Assembly: GCF_019091455.1 (NCBI RefSeq)
Contig: NZ_JAGXJN010000016.1
Span: 1 to 64,000, forward strand
Direction of reading: 5' to 3'
Source: Chitinophaga sp. GbtcB8
Lineage (GTDB): Bacteria; Bacteroidota; Bacteroidia; Chitinophagales; Chitinophagaceae
Length of the DNA stretch: 64,000 bases
Part shown: positions 52,106 through 61,580 of the stretch, in pieces
How positions within the stretch are numbered: position 1 is the stretch's first letter
Layout: the number at the start of each line of letters is the position of its first letter
Translations under genes and position numbers: made by a program
Notes under the pieces: model-generated
The model's input: the letters and a program-made list of their open reading frames with translations, nothing else
Databases searched by the model: none
Told to the model about the DNA's origin: nothing

Positions 52106-55100
52106 TATTTTGTTACGGCTTCCAGCGCCAGCTGTGATAAATAATATTTTTCCAGGAAATGATACAGCACCAGCTCATACTTCCTTTGTTTGCCAATAAA
52201 TAAGCGGTTCATGAACATATGCAGATGGGCGGCAACAATGCGCTGGTATTCTTCCGGCGATCCGCAATCCATCCGCATCTGCAAAGCCAGTGGCGCTGCC
52301 GCCTGTGTGCGTTGCTGAAAAAAAGCCACTGCTTCGGAAATATCATTCCCCTCATCATCTGCAGCGTTGAGGTAAGACGAGATCTGCTGCTGGTGTCTGC
52401 GGTATTTGTCATTGAGGGGCTTATGCAGCAGCTCCCCTCCGCCAAACTCTGTAACAAAAGCTGCTCTTAAAAAACCCAGCAATTGTTTTCTTTCCGGCAG
52501 CGTTAACCCAAAATCATCCAACATCAGATCCATACCCCGCAGGGCCAGCTTCCATCGGTAATCCTCGCCTGCAGGACCTTCCAGCAAACTGATAATGCCT
52601 AATACCGCTATGCTGTCTGCAAAGAACAGCTCCTCGCTTTGCAGCATGGCTGCGGCGGTGTAGCGCTCTATTTCCCGTACATAAGTATCACATTGTATTT
52701 TTTGCACCTGCCCGGATCTTATATAAGGCTGCAGGGCTGTTTGTATGTTATGTAAAAGCACATCATTATTAGCGGGATGCGCTTTATTTAAAAACCGTAA
52801 GCGGATATGCGGCTGCGGATCGCCATACCGCAGAAAGAAGAATTGTTCAAACAGCCCATCCTCCTGCCATAAGGGTACCTGCTCCGCAAAGTAACCTGCC
52901 AGCAGCTCTTCTGCTACGCGGTAGCCGCAATAGATCTTCAGGTACATCCATTCGCTGCCCGGGGCAAAACTCCGTGTTAAACCGGGTGTTGGCTGTTTTA
53001 CAGGCAATGGTAAGGTGTTGGTGTTTGCTGCAGTACAGATCAAAGGTACCAGCAGCTCATGTGCATATACCTGGTTATCTTCATCCCGGAGCATACCGTG
53101 CTGCTCCTCTGCCAGGAACTCTTTTAATGTTGCGGCATTGGAACGTTTAATATGATCCAGCAATATGCCAACCGCTATGGGTTGTGTAAGATCCAGCAAC
53201 AGCTCATTATCAGCGTCAGATAATAATACCCGGTCTGGGATGCCCTGCTGTTGCCGGTATTTTTCAAAATGCTGCAGGTTTGTATCCTCCAGGTCTTTTT
53301 GCGTAATGGTCCAGGTGGCGCGGCACAAAACAATATTCTTATAGGTTACCCTGGGCAGGCTGGGACGATCTGCTAATATGCCCCAATCCCAGAAAAGATG
53401 TGATACCAGCGACTGATGCTGCAGATCGCACAGGAATTTATAAACGGGCAAACTATTAAAACCATAGTTATGGGCTGAGCTAAGTCGCGGAATAATACGC
53501 TTATTCAGGCGTTTGCTTCTCAGCACCACTTCATTATCCTGTACAGACACCATAAGGTCCGATACCGGCAGCTGGCAGGCAGGCGCTACGCCGGACATGC
53601 CTATGTAAGGGATCTCATACTGGCGCAAAGGCGGGCGGATGAGCACATTGGCGGCGCGGGCTTCCGGGAAGTGTACCACTTCCGCAAAAATAACATCCGG
53701 GTATGCGGCTTCCTCTGCTTCCAGTGCGGTATATACATGAGCAGCTAAATGCGGGTCCCCGCTGCAAAAGCGGCCCAGCAGGTTAGCGGCTGAAGGGCCA
53801 CCCATGGATTGTAACGCAAAGGTATAAACGCCGTTATCCGCATCTGCGGCAGTATTGGCATATAAAGCGCCAAACAGGTAACTGCTGCGTGCAAAGGGCA
53901 GCTTTTCCGGGTTGCCTAACTTTTTAAGCTCTTCATCAGTGATGGTAACGGGGCCGCCCCTACGCAGGTGATCCTCATACTTTTCCAGGCACAATTGCTG
54001 TACAGGCGGCCAGCTCAGCGTAACAGCGCTTTCCGTAGCACTACTGCCAGCTATATCTTCCACAAAAGGGGCGTGAATAATACTGTCAAGGCTACTGCCG
54101 TAACCAATGCCCGTTTCAGCATCCAGTACCAGGTTAAGCGGTACTTCCTGCGCCTCATACCGTTCCTTGAAGCGGCTCACAAAACCCGCCAGCTCCGGGT
54201 TTCCGCCTTTTGCATATCCATGGCAAAGGGCCATTAACTGGTTCACTTGCTGCAGTATACTTCCTAAGAGCTTTTCACTGATGGTGCAGGCAGCAGCGGT
54301 TTTAAACAGATCTACCTGCAGCAGATCTTTGGGTGGGTCCAGGGGGAATGCGTTATTGCAGGTATCATGAATGGCGTCTAAACGGCCCTGTTCAAAATCC
54401 TGCTGCTGAAAAAGTTGTTGCAGCTGCTGCAGGTTATCCCTTACCGGGCCTGCCGCTTCAATGGATGCAAGCCGGTTAATAAGAGCCTGCAGGTTATCTG
54501 TTTCTGTGATGCGGGGCTCTATTTCTGCAATCAGCAGCTGCGCATCTATCAGCTCATTTACAAAGGCGCGCGCCTCTTCCATAGTAATGGAATCATCTTC
54601 AGTGGTTATCAGCAATACCATTTCGGGTATGGTTAAGCCGCAGGCAGCTTCCCGGATGATCTTTTGTATAAATACAGAATCGGCCACTGCTGTTAACAGG
54701 TACTTACGCCGGTTATTGACAATTATATATTCTGCATACCTGAACTTTTCCCCGCTTTTGTAAACGCTGTTATTGGTATAAAAAGTGAGCGCTTCCCGGA
54801 CAGCCGGCAAGCGTTGAATATGATGACAGATCCTGGTGTAATAATCCATATCCAGCCGTACATGCTGGCGTACATGGGCCAGTGGCCCCAGCTGCCAGGC
54901 AGTTGTTTCACTTACCGTTCCGGTAGTACAGCCTGCAAACAGTCCATAGGGCGTGCTGCGGGTACAAGCCCGTACCCAATATTTATACAATGCCCGTTGC
55001 AGCTTTTCCACTTTTTTAGGTGTAAAAGCAGCGGGGGTGGCAACGTAACGTTCCAGCTCTTTAAGCAGCTCCCCGGAAGCAACAGCCAGGGCGTACAGGA

Positions 55101-55215
55101 AAACCGGGTGCTCATTAGCCAGCGCCTGCAGGTTATTATCCAATACCCTGCGGTACTGCGTTATAGGAAAAAGCGGACTTCTTAATAGGAAGAATCCTGT
55201 ATGCAACAAGGCCAT
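52105..55215 (-). CDS. lanB: LanB lanthipeptide dehydratase, full-length
   Basis: This 1036-residue enzyme dehydrates Ser and Thr in the core peptide using glutamyl-tRNA. The N-terminal glutamylation domain fills about residues 25-720 (YRVLDNNLQALANEHP; ALYKYWVRACTRSTPYGLFAG is a LanB hallmark). The C-terminal elimination domain begins near 750 (SEWMYLKIYCGYRVAEELLA) with the marker motif YVREIERYTAAAMLQSEELFFADS split here as REIERY and SEELFFADS. Both domains are fused, unlike split forms known in some other Bacteroidota clusters. It lies 30 bases after LanC and overlaps the exporter start by one base. Confidence 0.94.
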   Translation of the reverse strand: MALLHTGFFLLRSPLFPITQYRRVLDNNLQALANEHPVFLYALAVASGELLKELERYVATPAAFTPKKVEKLQRALYKYWVRACTRSTPYGLFAGCTTGTVSETTAWQLGPLAHVRQHVRLDMDYYTRICHHIQRLPAVREALTFYTNNSVYKSGEKFRYAEYIIVNNRRKYLLTAVADSVFIQKIIREAACGLTIPEMVLLITTEDDSITMEEARAFVNELIDAQLLIAEIEPRITETDNLQALINRLASIEAAGPVRDNLQQLQQLFQQQDFEQGRLDAIHDTCNNAFPLDPPKDLLQVDLFKTAAACTISEKLLGSILQQVNQLMALCHGYAKGGNPELAGFVSRFKERYEAQEVPLNLVLDAETGIGYGSSLDSIIHAPFVEDIAGSSATESAVTLSWPPVQQLCLEKYEDHLRRGGPVTITDEELKKLGNPEKLPFARSSYLFGALYANTAADADNGVYTFALQSMGGPSAANLLGRFCSGDPHLAAHVYTALEAEEAAYPDVIFAEVVHFPEARAANVLIRPPLRQYEIPYIGMSGVAPACQLPVSDLMVSVQDNEVVLRSKRLNKRIIPRLSSAHNYGFNSLPVYKFLCDLQHQSLVSHLFWDWGILADRPSLPRVTYKNIVLCRATWTITQKDLEDTNLQHFEKYRQQQGIPDRVLLSDADNELLLDLTQPIAVGILLDHIKRSNAATLKEFLAEEQHGMLRDEDNQVYAHELLVPLICTAANTNTLPLPVKQPTPGLTRSFAPGSEWMYLKIYCGYRVAEELLAGYFAEQVPLWQEDGLFEQFFFLRYGDPQPHIRLRFLNKAHPANNDVLLHNIQTALQPYIRSGQVQKIQCDTYVREIERYTAAAMLQSEELFFADSIAVLGIISLLEGPAGEDYRWKLALRGMDLMLDDFGLTLPERKQLLGFLRAAFVTEFGGGELLHKPLNDKYRRHQQQISSYLNAADDEGNDISEAVAFFQQRTQAAAPLALQMRMDCGSPEEYQRIVAAHLHMFMNRLFIGKQRKYELVLYHFLEKYYLSQLALEAVTK

Positions 55216-55245
55216 AACAGCTTCTTTTTCATTAGCAAATGTGGT

Positions 55246-56457
55246 TTATGAAAGCAGGAAACATTCATCCCACGGTAATGGACGATCCTGTAAATGCGAT
55301 AATAATGACAATCCTACGCCACTGCCGCCATCCAGCAGGTCCCAGGAATAATCCCATAACTTATCCTTGCCCTGCCATACGCGGATGCCGTGCTTACCTT
55401 CCTCTTCCGAAAAAGCAATCAGCTCCGTTGCTTTATTTTGCCAATGAGCAGCGCATTCATAAAAAGACGGATCGTTTGTTTCAAACCAGAACTTCCGGTA
55501 AAAAGCAGCAATGCCGCTGGATCCATGGCAAATGCAGTTATCTATTACACCGGCCGTTTCATTGGTAAAACGCCGGGTATTATAGTGCATAATTTCCAGG
55601 GCTTCATTCATCCAGCTTTTTTCATCCAGTATTTTACCGCAGTACCATAGGGTCCATGCAACATTCAGATCGCCATAACACCATGCCAGGCGGCTATTGG
55701 CATTGCCAGGCTTACCATCCAGTATGGCCGGGTACATTGCGTGCAGGCCGGTTTCTGATAACGGGATCTTATGCTGCAGTATGAAGGTTATACATTCTGT
55801 GATAAGCTGTTTGCAGGTAGCTTCGGCAATGCCGGCGCGGTATATTTTTGCCAGCAGTATTAATGCGGCACAGCTGCCATGCGCCAGGCTAAAAGCATCT
55901 ACATAAGTACCTGCAGGTTGATCAGGCGTAAAAAAAATGGGAAGGCTTCTGCCCAGGGGTGTTACCTTACTGGCAGCCAGCAGCTGCTGTACTAAAAATT
56001 CCAGGTGTGCACGCACCTCCTGCCTGGCGGAGAAAGGCAGCAGAAAATTACTCATGCCTGTGCAGCCGTGCAGAAAATCAAAGTTCTTCCATTGCAGGTG
56101 CAGCTGGCTTTGTTCAATAGCAGCAGAAATAAATTCAGCGGTCAGGGAATCAATATCCGTTTCCAGGAACTCGTGCCTGTTTAAATGTTCCAGTAACCAG
56201 AACGGTCCGGTATGGCCGGTACAGAAGGAATAATCCAATCCATCATGCGGGGTATAATTCGCATAGAGCTTTTGCAGCAGGGGCACGGCATTATCTGCCT
56301 CCTGGTCTGCATACTGTTCATAATAGAACATAAAGAGCAGGGCGCCCCAGGGGCCTTTAAATAAGCTGCTGCTGGTGGCGGGATCATATCTCTGCTGATC
56401 CAGCAGGGGAATAAGATCGTTATAAATGTTCCGCAACTGTGTTGCTATGTTATTCAT
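55246..56457 (-). CDS. lanC: LanC lanthipeptide cyclase
   Basis: This 403-residue enzyme adds Cys thiols to dehydrated residues, forming thioether rings. The double-barrel motifs are present: FCTGHTGPFWLLE, LHGCTGMSNFLL, LAHGSCAALILL, and the zinc ligands Cys260 in AWCYGDLNVAW, Cys310 and His311 in DNCICHGSSGIAAF. Length is normal for LanC. It follows the precursor gene by 95 bases and precedes LanB by 30 bases on the same strand. All ligands are intact, so the enzyme should be active. Confidence 0.94.
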   Translation of the reverse strand: MNNIATQLRNIYNDLIPLLDQQRYDPATSSSLFKGPWGALLFMFYYEQYADQEADNAVPLLQKLYANYTPHDGLDYSFCTGHTGPFWLLEHLNRHEFLETDIDSLTAEFISAAIEQSQLHLQWKNFDFLHGCTGMSNFLLPFSARQEVRAHLEFLVQQLLAASKVTPLGRSLPIFFTPDQPAGTYVDAFSLAHGSCAALILLAKIYRAGIAEATCKQLITECITFILQHKIPLSETGLHAMYPAILDGKPGNANSRLAWCYGDLNVAWTLWYCGKILDEKSWMNEALEIMHYNTRRFTNETAGVIDNCICHGSSGIAAFYRKFWFETNDPSFYECAAHWQNKATELIAFSEEEGKHGIRVWQGKDKLWDYSWDLLDGGSGVGLSLLSHLQDRPLPWDECFLLS

Positions 56458-56552
56458 TTTTCAGCGGCTGTTTAAGATCTGTAAACAGTTCGGATGATGA
56501 AATGGAACAGGGATCACTCATCCCTGTTCCTTAAAGTTGTCGGGGCTTGCTA

Positions 56553-56753
56553 TCAAGGGATCATGCAGCAAGGACGGCCGGGGCCAGGACTGGTAGCCCT
56601 GCAGCTGGATATTAAACGGGTGTCAATAGTGCAGGTAGCTACAAGGGTTGCGGCTCCGCCATTCAGCTGTGCCTGTTGATCAGTAGAAAGCTGTGCTACG
56701 GTTTCTTTGCTAAACATCAGCTTTTTGCTGAGATCTACTTTTGTTTTTTTCAT
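56553..56753 (-). CDS. lanA: class I lanthipeptide precursor
   Basis: This 66-residue precursor has a basic leader (MKKTKVDLSKKLMFSKETVA) with the LMFSKE segment likely bound by LanB/LanC, and a double-glycine cleavage site at residues 32-33 (QAQLNGG). The 33-residue core holds four Cys (core positions 8, 18, 29, 30) and eight Ser/Thr (3, 7, 9, 12, 16, 17, 21, 22), and ends in a Pro-rich PGPGRPCCMIP. It is the first gene of the operon with LanC, LanB, exporter and adaptor. The leader fits the Bacteroidota class I lanthipeptide type. Ring topology and activity cannot be read from sequence. Confidence 0.9.
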   Translation of the reverse strand: MKKTKVDLSKKLMFSKETVAQLSTDQQAQLNGGAATLVATCTIDTRLISSCRATSPGPGRPCCMIP

Positions 56754-57296
56754 GATGGTAAATTTTTACATGAGGGTCCTCCCCTGTCTATAGCCATGGG
56801 GCGGTTGTTCAGCTTCTATTAAAGAGATATGTTATGATCAATCCGGGATCTGTGGGCAAAGCTTTTCCCTGCCGCCATTGCTGGCAGCCGGTTACGGCTT
56901 ATCCGGGTTAAAGATCAAATATGCTTACACAGCACTAGCAGAAATGCAGTATTGCTGACCAGGGGGAATTTTCCTTTTTCTCATACAAGGGGAATTACGG
57001 TTATGGTTGTTAAGGGTTACGGTGGTTTAGATTACAGTCCTCCCCTGTTTTCAATGAAGTCATTACGCCATGGGGTGGTTGTTCAGCGCACATTCCAGGA
57101 ACGGGGTTGTTTACGGGCTCTAAGTAAGTTGATCCATACGTGACGGGTTATTTGAGATTTGCAATTTGTGATTCTGAAGTTAAGTAAATTGATTTTGTAA
57201 AAAAAAATGTTTTTAAAAATTATTTTTACTACGCGCGCATACGCATAGGTAGGAGTACTTACCTGAAACCAGCAATATTTACTAAGAAACATTATC
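56754..57296. other. 543-base intergenic region between lanA and the divergent MBL gene, with duplicated leader
   Basis: No convincing gene lies here. It holds an imperfect direct repeat: TCCTCCCCTGT, spacer, GCCATGGGGyGGTTGTTCAGC at 56777-56813 and again at 57037-57087 (spacers of 5 and 18 bases). The first copy lies just upstream of lanA. On the minus strand GGGGAGG is near its end. A plausible -7-like element for lanA (AAGCTTTG at about 56861 on the minus strand) is one base off consensus. Next to the MBL gene the DNA is very AT-rich and contains a quasi-palindrome AGGTAGGAGTACTTACCT (57247-57264). Confidence 0.6.
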
Positions 57297-58175
57297 ATGA
57301 AACTAACCATCACAGGATATTCAACGGCGCTGTTTTCAACCTGGTATTTCGTTGAAGAATTAGGATTGCTGTTTGATGCAGGCGATGGCATCACGGCTGC
57401 GTTACTACAAAAAGCGAGAAAAATAGATAACGTTTTTATTTCTCATGCAGACCGGGATCATTTAACGGGACTGCTGCAATTCAACCAGCTGAATGCAAGA
57501 GAGGGTTTCCCCAGGATCTTCTATCCTTTTAATTCCAGCTCTTTTCCTGCCATAGAAACCTTTTCAAAAAATTTTGATCCGCATGTAAGCGGCACTACCT
57601 GGAAAGGCATCAAAGAAAATGCACACATTCAGATAAAGGATGACCTGTATGTGCAATCCATCAGGAATAATCATGTGCCGGCAGAAAAAGATGTTTTTAA
57701 AAGTTTCGGTTACCAGGTTTACCAGGTAAAAAATAAATTGAAAAAAGAATACGCCGGTTTATCACAGGAAGAGATCTTACAGCAGATCGCAGAAATTGGC
57801 AAGGAGCGCATGACAGAGCAGATCAGAACCAATATACTAACCTATTCAGGTGATACGCCGGTGGATGATCCTGAACGATGGAACAACACAAAAATACTGA
57901 TCCATGAAGCTACTTTTTTAGGAGAACAAGAGCTGAACCATGCAAACACCCACCGGAATAAACACAGTAATTTAGAGCAGGTTTTAACAATGGTTTCCCG
58001 GCTGAATATTGAAACCCTGATCGTGGGACATTTCTCATCCCGCTATTCAAATGAAGAAATTGACAAGAGCATAAAAACGTTATGCGATCAGCTAAAAATA
58101 AAAATACCTGTTTACCGTGTGCTGCCTGGTGAGGTGCACAGGAATATACTGGCAGGAGAGCCGATTAATAAATAA
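57297..58175 (+). CDS. MBL-fold metallohydrolase
   Basis: This 292-residue cytoplasmic protein has the metallo-beta-lactamase metal site: FISHADRDHLTGL (His-x-Asp-x-Asp-His), a His-Glu in ILIHEATFLGEQ, and a later His in LIVGHFSSRYS. The pattern is like the RNase Z/phosphodiesterase branch of the fold. The HANTHRNKHSNLEQV region adds further His. It is divergent from lanA and converges with the GH116 gene 11 bases away. Its upstream region is AT-rich. Nothing links it functionally to the lanthipeptide genes except position. Confidence 0.85.
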   Translation: MKLTITGYSTALFSTWYFVEELGLLFDAGDGITAALLQKARKIDNVFISHADRDHLTGLLQFNQLNAREGFPRIFYPFNSSSFPAIETFSKNFDPHVSGTTWKGIKENAHIQIKDDLYVQSIRNNHVPAEKDVFKSFGYQVYQVKNKLKKEYAGLSQEEILQQIAEIGKERMTEQIRTNILTYSGDTPVDDPERWNNTKILIHEATFLGEQELNHANTHRNKHSNLEQVLTMVSRLNIETLIVGHFSSRYSNEEIDKSIKTLCDQLKIKIPVYRVLPGEVHRNILAGEPINK

Positions 58176-58186
58176 CGTAGATAACT

Positions 58187-60748
58187 CTATGCCGTTTGCT
58201 CTTTGCCTGATACCACGATCCTTTTTATATCCAGCTTACCGCTTACTGCATTAAACCGCACCTTTCCATTCTTCTGGCTTACATTCCCGAAACCGCTTTC
58301 TGTGCTCAGGAAGCTGGTAAAGTCGCCCACCTTTGAATCCACATACAATGTTCTTTCAACTGCATCATAACGTACGCCGGTTAAAGCCTGCAGCAACCCG
58401 TAGCTGGACATTGCCCTTGCATACCAATGCCCGCATTCATATTCATTGAACGGGTTACGCACTTTGCCATTATACCGGTCCCGGCAGGTTCTTACAATAT
58501 CCAGTCCTTTTTCCACCTCGCCCATAAAGATCAGGTGCGATGCTACCTGGTATTCTATACCCGTCCATACTTCATTGCTGTAAACAAAAGGCAGTGACAG
58601 CTTTCCTCCTTTAGGCCAGGAGCACAGCAGCAGGCCACCCTCTTTTCCCAGCGCATACGTAGGCCTTTGCGGGTTAGCATGTGCGGAAAGATCCTGCCGC
58701 AGGTTGTATTTATGCACCGCGTTTAAGTGGCTTTTAATTTTACCCGCATCCATAATATTATCCAGCCCGCAAACCCGTGCTATCCAGGCTCCCAGCACGC
58801 CATCAGATAAACAGCCGGTGCCATACTGATATTTAGGACCTTCTTTTTTTAACAGCTCCAGGGCTTCCGGTGAATAACCCGTGCTGAATGATTGCGCCTT
58901 TACCGGATCAGGCGCATTCAACCCTGTCCACTGGATCTTCTGAATAAAAAATTCACCGTTATAAAGCTCCGTTTCCAGTTGCTGCCGGCCTTTATTATAC
59001 AGGTCTTTATAGGCTGCTGCATCCTGTTGCAGGTGTTCCGACATTTCAGTAAACGCGTGTAATGCGCCCAGGTAAAAGCTGGTGCACATGCCGGTAGCGC
59101 CCCAGAACTCTATATCATAGGTGTTATGATGTGGCTCTTCTATTACGCCTTTTTTCCGAGGGTCCCAGGTTTTGATACAATAGTCCAGGCTTTTTTTCAC
59201 AGCAGGGTACATGGTTTGCAGCCACTGGTCATCGCCCATGATCCTCCATTCCCGGTACACTTTCATAATGCCTCCCAGCTGCCCGTCTGCAGCGGAATGA
59301 AAAGTGTGTTTCACTTTTGTAATGGGCATATTTGCGCGGAACACCTGGTGCCCTGCTTCATTCTGATCTTCATTAAACTCTGTTTCCCGCAGGCTTCTTT
59401 CCAATACCGGGAACAAATGGGGTACTGCCTGTGCATAGTTCCATACATGTGTGCAGGACCCATGGCAGCTTCCCCAGCTGTCGCCGGAACCTTCCCAGGC
59501 CCAGAACCGGCCTTCATAGGGCCGCATCACCGTAGTAGATTTTAAAATGGTAAGGTTGGCTGCTATTGCTTCTAAAACCTCCGGCGGCAATGTTGAATTA
59601 TAAAATGCTTTTTGAAACAGTAACGACTTTTGCTGCAGTGTTTCGTAATTCTTCTTCCAGTAATCCGCAATGTTTTGCACACTATCGAAACGGTTGCTAT
59701 ACCAGGGGCGGTAATACCTTGCATCTGTGTGATCTGCTTCAGCCTGTTCGTCAAACTCACCCACTCTTAACGTGGAATGCGGCACATACCAGGCCATCAT
59801 TAAGCGGATGGTTTTCTGCTGCCCCGGGGCCAGTGTAAAAGGCACATACAGGGACGCGCCGGGTGCATCTGCATTCACGGGCGGTGTGTTCCTCAGCTGC
59901 CCATCGCTTATGGTGTTCCATACCATAGAAAGCGGATCAAACCAGGCGCCCCTGAACCAGCAATGATCTACTACTGTTGCCCCCTCATTGGTGAAGATGG
60001 CAAAATGGCCTTCTTTTGAAGGCGCCTGCTGTGTACCTGCAGAAGATAGTATAAAACCATTGCTGATAGCGCCTATACTATTGGCAGCACCCTGCTGCTG
60101 CATAAAGTTGCGGGAGTGGTAAGAGAAGATCAGCTCCTGCGCGCTGCTGCCGGTATTTTTGAAAGTATATTCCAGCCCGCCTACCGGCAATCCTGAATGA
60201 TTTTCGTCATTGGGTATAAAAGGATTCCAGGCCTGCATGCTTACGGAAAGCGGTAAACTTTCATCTTTCATGCTTACTTTTCCGAAAGGAAATCTTGCTT
60301 CAAATTCAGCGGCTGCAAATCTTGGCAATCCCCAGGTAGCCCCGCCCCTGCCGCCTAAACCGGAATCATGCTGCCCGAATTTTTTCCAGTCCGGCACCTT
60401 CCCTTCCAGCACCCGGGGTGCATGGCCTTTTATTTTTATTGCTGCAAACATGGCCGGCTCATGATAAATTTCCGGCACATGCCTTACGGACATATGAGAA
60501 ATGGCGCCTGTACCTTCCATGCAAAACATGCCGGTACCAATACCACCTACCGGAAAGGCGATCATATTATTGAACGCACCGGTGTAAGCGCTGTTATACC
60601 TGCGCTGCGGTGAAGGGTTCTCTTTTTTTGTTTGTTCCCGTTCTGTTCTATGGCTTTCAGCATGCAGGGTTAAGGGTGCAAGCCCGGCGCCAAGGCCGCC
60701 AAGCGCAATATTCTTCAGGAAGTCGCGGCGCCTGTTGGGTCTTTTCAT
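58187..60748 (-). CDS. GH116-family glycoside hydrolase with Tat signal
   Basis: This protein of about 853 residues is related to non-lysosomal glucosylceramidase (GBA2). It begins MKRPNRRRDFLKNIALGGLG, a Tat signal, and has the N-domain motif FPVGGIGTGMFCMEGTG and the alpha/alpha barrel motifs HNTYDIEFWGATGMC and YGTGCLSDGVLGAW, where the Glu and Asp are the likely catalytic pair. A longer frame starts at 60811, but the ATG at 60748 gives the proper signal. Bacterial GH116 members act on beta-glucosides or xylosides. No transporter is beside it, so it stands as a single gene. Confidence 0.9.
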   Translation of the reverse strand: MKRPNRRRDFLKNIALGGLGAGLAPLTLHAESHRTEREQTKKENPSPQRRYNSAYTGAFNNMIAFPVGGIGTGMFCMEGTGAISHMSVRHVPEIYHEPAMFAAIKIKGHAPRVLEGKVPDWKKFGQHDSGLGGRGGATWGLPRFAAAEFEARFPFGKVSMKDESLPLSVSMQAWNPFIPNDENHSGLPVGGLEYTFKNTGSSAQELIFSYHSRNFMQQQGAANSIGAISNGFILSSAGTQQAPSKEGHFAIFTNEGATVVDHCWFRGAWFDPLSMVWNTISDGQLRNTPPVNADAPGASLYVPFTLAPGQQKTIRLMMAWYVPHSTLRVGEFDEQAEADHTDARYYRPWYSNRFDSVQNIADYWKKNYETLQQKSLLFQKAFYNSTLPPEVLEAIAANLTILKSTTVMRPYEGRFWAWEGSGDSWGSCHGSCTHVWNYAQAVPHLFPVLERSLRETEFNEDQNEAGHQVFRANMPITKVKHTFHSAADGQLGGIMKVYREWRIMGDDQWLQTMYPAVKKSLDYCIKTWDPRKKGVIEEPHHNTYDIEFWGATGMCTSFYLGALHAFTEMSEHLQQDAAAYKDLYNKGRQQLETELYNGEFFIQKIQWTGLNAPDPVKAQSFSTGYSPEALELLKKEGPKYQYGTGCLSDGVLGAWIARVCGLDNIMDAGKIKSHLNAVHKYNLRQDLSAHANPQRPTYALGKEGGLLLCSWPKGGKLSLPFVYSNEVWTGIEYQVASHLIFMGEVEKGLDIVRTCRDRYNGKVRNPFNEYECGHWYARAMSSYGLLQALTGVRYDAVERTLYVDSKVGDFTSFLSTESGFGNVSQKNGKVRFNAVSGKLDIKRIVVSGKEQTA

Positions 60749-60900
60749 AACGCAATGTTTTAGTTCCTGAACTAAACTTATGCAATAATGATGTGAACTG
60801 CAATTGCGCAAACAGGTAAAGCCAACATCTTATCAGAATTTGTATTTTTTTTACTGGTTCCGGGAAAATTGCCGGTAGTGCGGCGGATAATAGCGGCCCA

Positions 60901-61566
60901 TTAGTTAGCGGCCGCCGTTATATCCCAAAGCTTACCGCTTTGCGTGCTTGTTAAAATGCCCTGGTAAATGCCTGCAGCCGATTGCTCCGGGGTTAAGGGG
61001 GCCTGGTCTCCGCCCAGTTTAGTTTGTACCCAGCCCGGGTGAACCGGCATTACGCGGATGCTGCTATCAGCCAGGCGGGTGGCCAGCATGGCTGCGTACA
61101 TATTAATAGCTGCTTTTGATAAGCGGTAACCAGGACCGTTGGGCGCTGCATTTTCCGGCAGGCCCATATTGCTGGAAATAAAAATTACCTGTCCGCCTTC
61201 ATTGATATGCTCCAGTAACGGTTCTGTAAAAAACACAACGCCGGTAATGTTGGTGTTGAGTGTTTGTGTAAAGGCATGGTACTCCGGCTCCACGGCAAAT
61301 ACATCCGGCGCAGCGCCGGCATTGTTGATCAGCAGATCAATACCGCCTGTTAATGTAAGGATACGTTCAACAGCCTGCTGACTGCTTTGCCGGTCGGTGA
61401 CTTCTAAGGCAATGATCTGCAGACTGGGGTGTGAGAGCTCTTTTAATACCCCGGACCTCGTAGTGCCGATAACGTTATAACCTTCGTTCAAGAGCTTTTT
61501 AGTCAGCGCTAAACCTATTCCGCTGCTGATACCCGTAACTACTGCTGTTTTATTTAACTTATTCAT
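60901..61566 (-). CDS. SDR family oxidoreductase
   Basis: This 221-residue SDR shows VTGISSGIGLALT, NNAGAAPD, a catalytic Ser in FISSNMGL and Tyr-x3-Lys in GYRLSKAAINMY. It is shorter than the usual 250 residues and lacks a long C-terminal cap. It follows the SnoaL-like gene by 14 bases on the same strand and is probably co-transcribed. The substrate is unknown. Confidence 0.9.
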   Translation of the reverse strand: MNKLNKTAVVTGISSGIGLALTKKLLNEGYNVIGTTRSGVLKELSHPSLQIIALEVTDRQSSQQAVERILTLTGGIDLLINNAGAAPDVFAVEPEYHAFTQTLNTNITGVVFFTEPLLEHINEGGQVIFISSNMGLPENAAPNGPGYRLSKAAINMYAAMLATRLADSSIRVMPVHPGWVQTKLGGDQAPLTPEQSAAGIYQGILTSTQSGKLWDITAAAN

Positions 61567-61580
61567 GATGCTGTTATTTT

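Noticed and set aside
56925..57143. Short frames considered as a second lanthipeptide precursor (a 19-residue minus-strand frame and a 63-residue plus-strand frame)
   Set aside because: Neither has a leader motif or Gly-Gly site, and Cys and Ser/Thr are too few or misplaced. The duplicated leader is therefore not followed by a usable precursor.
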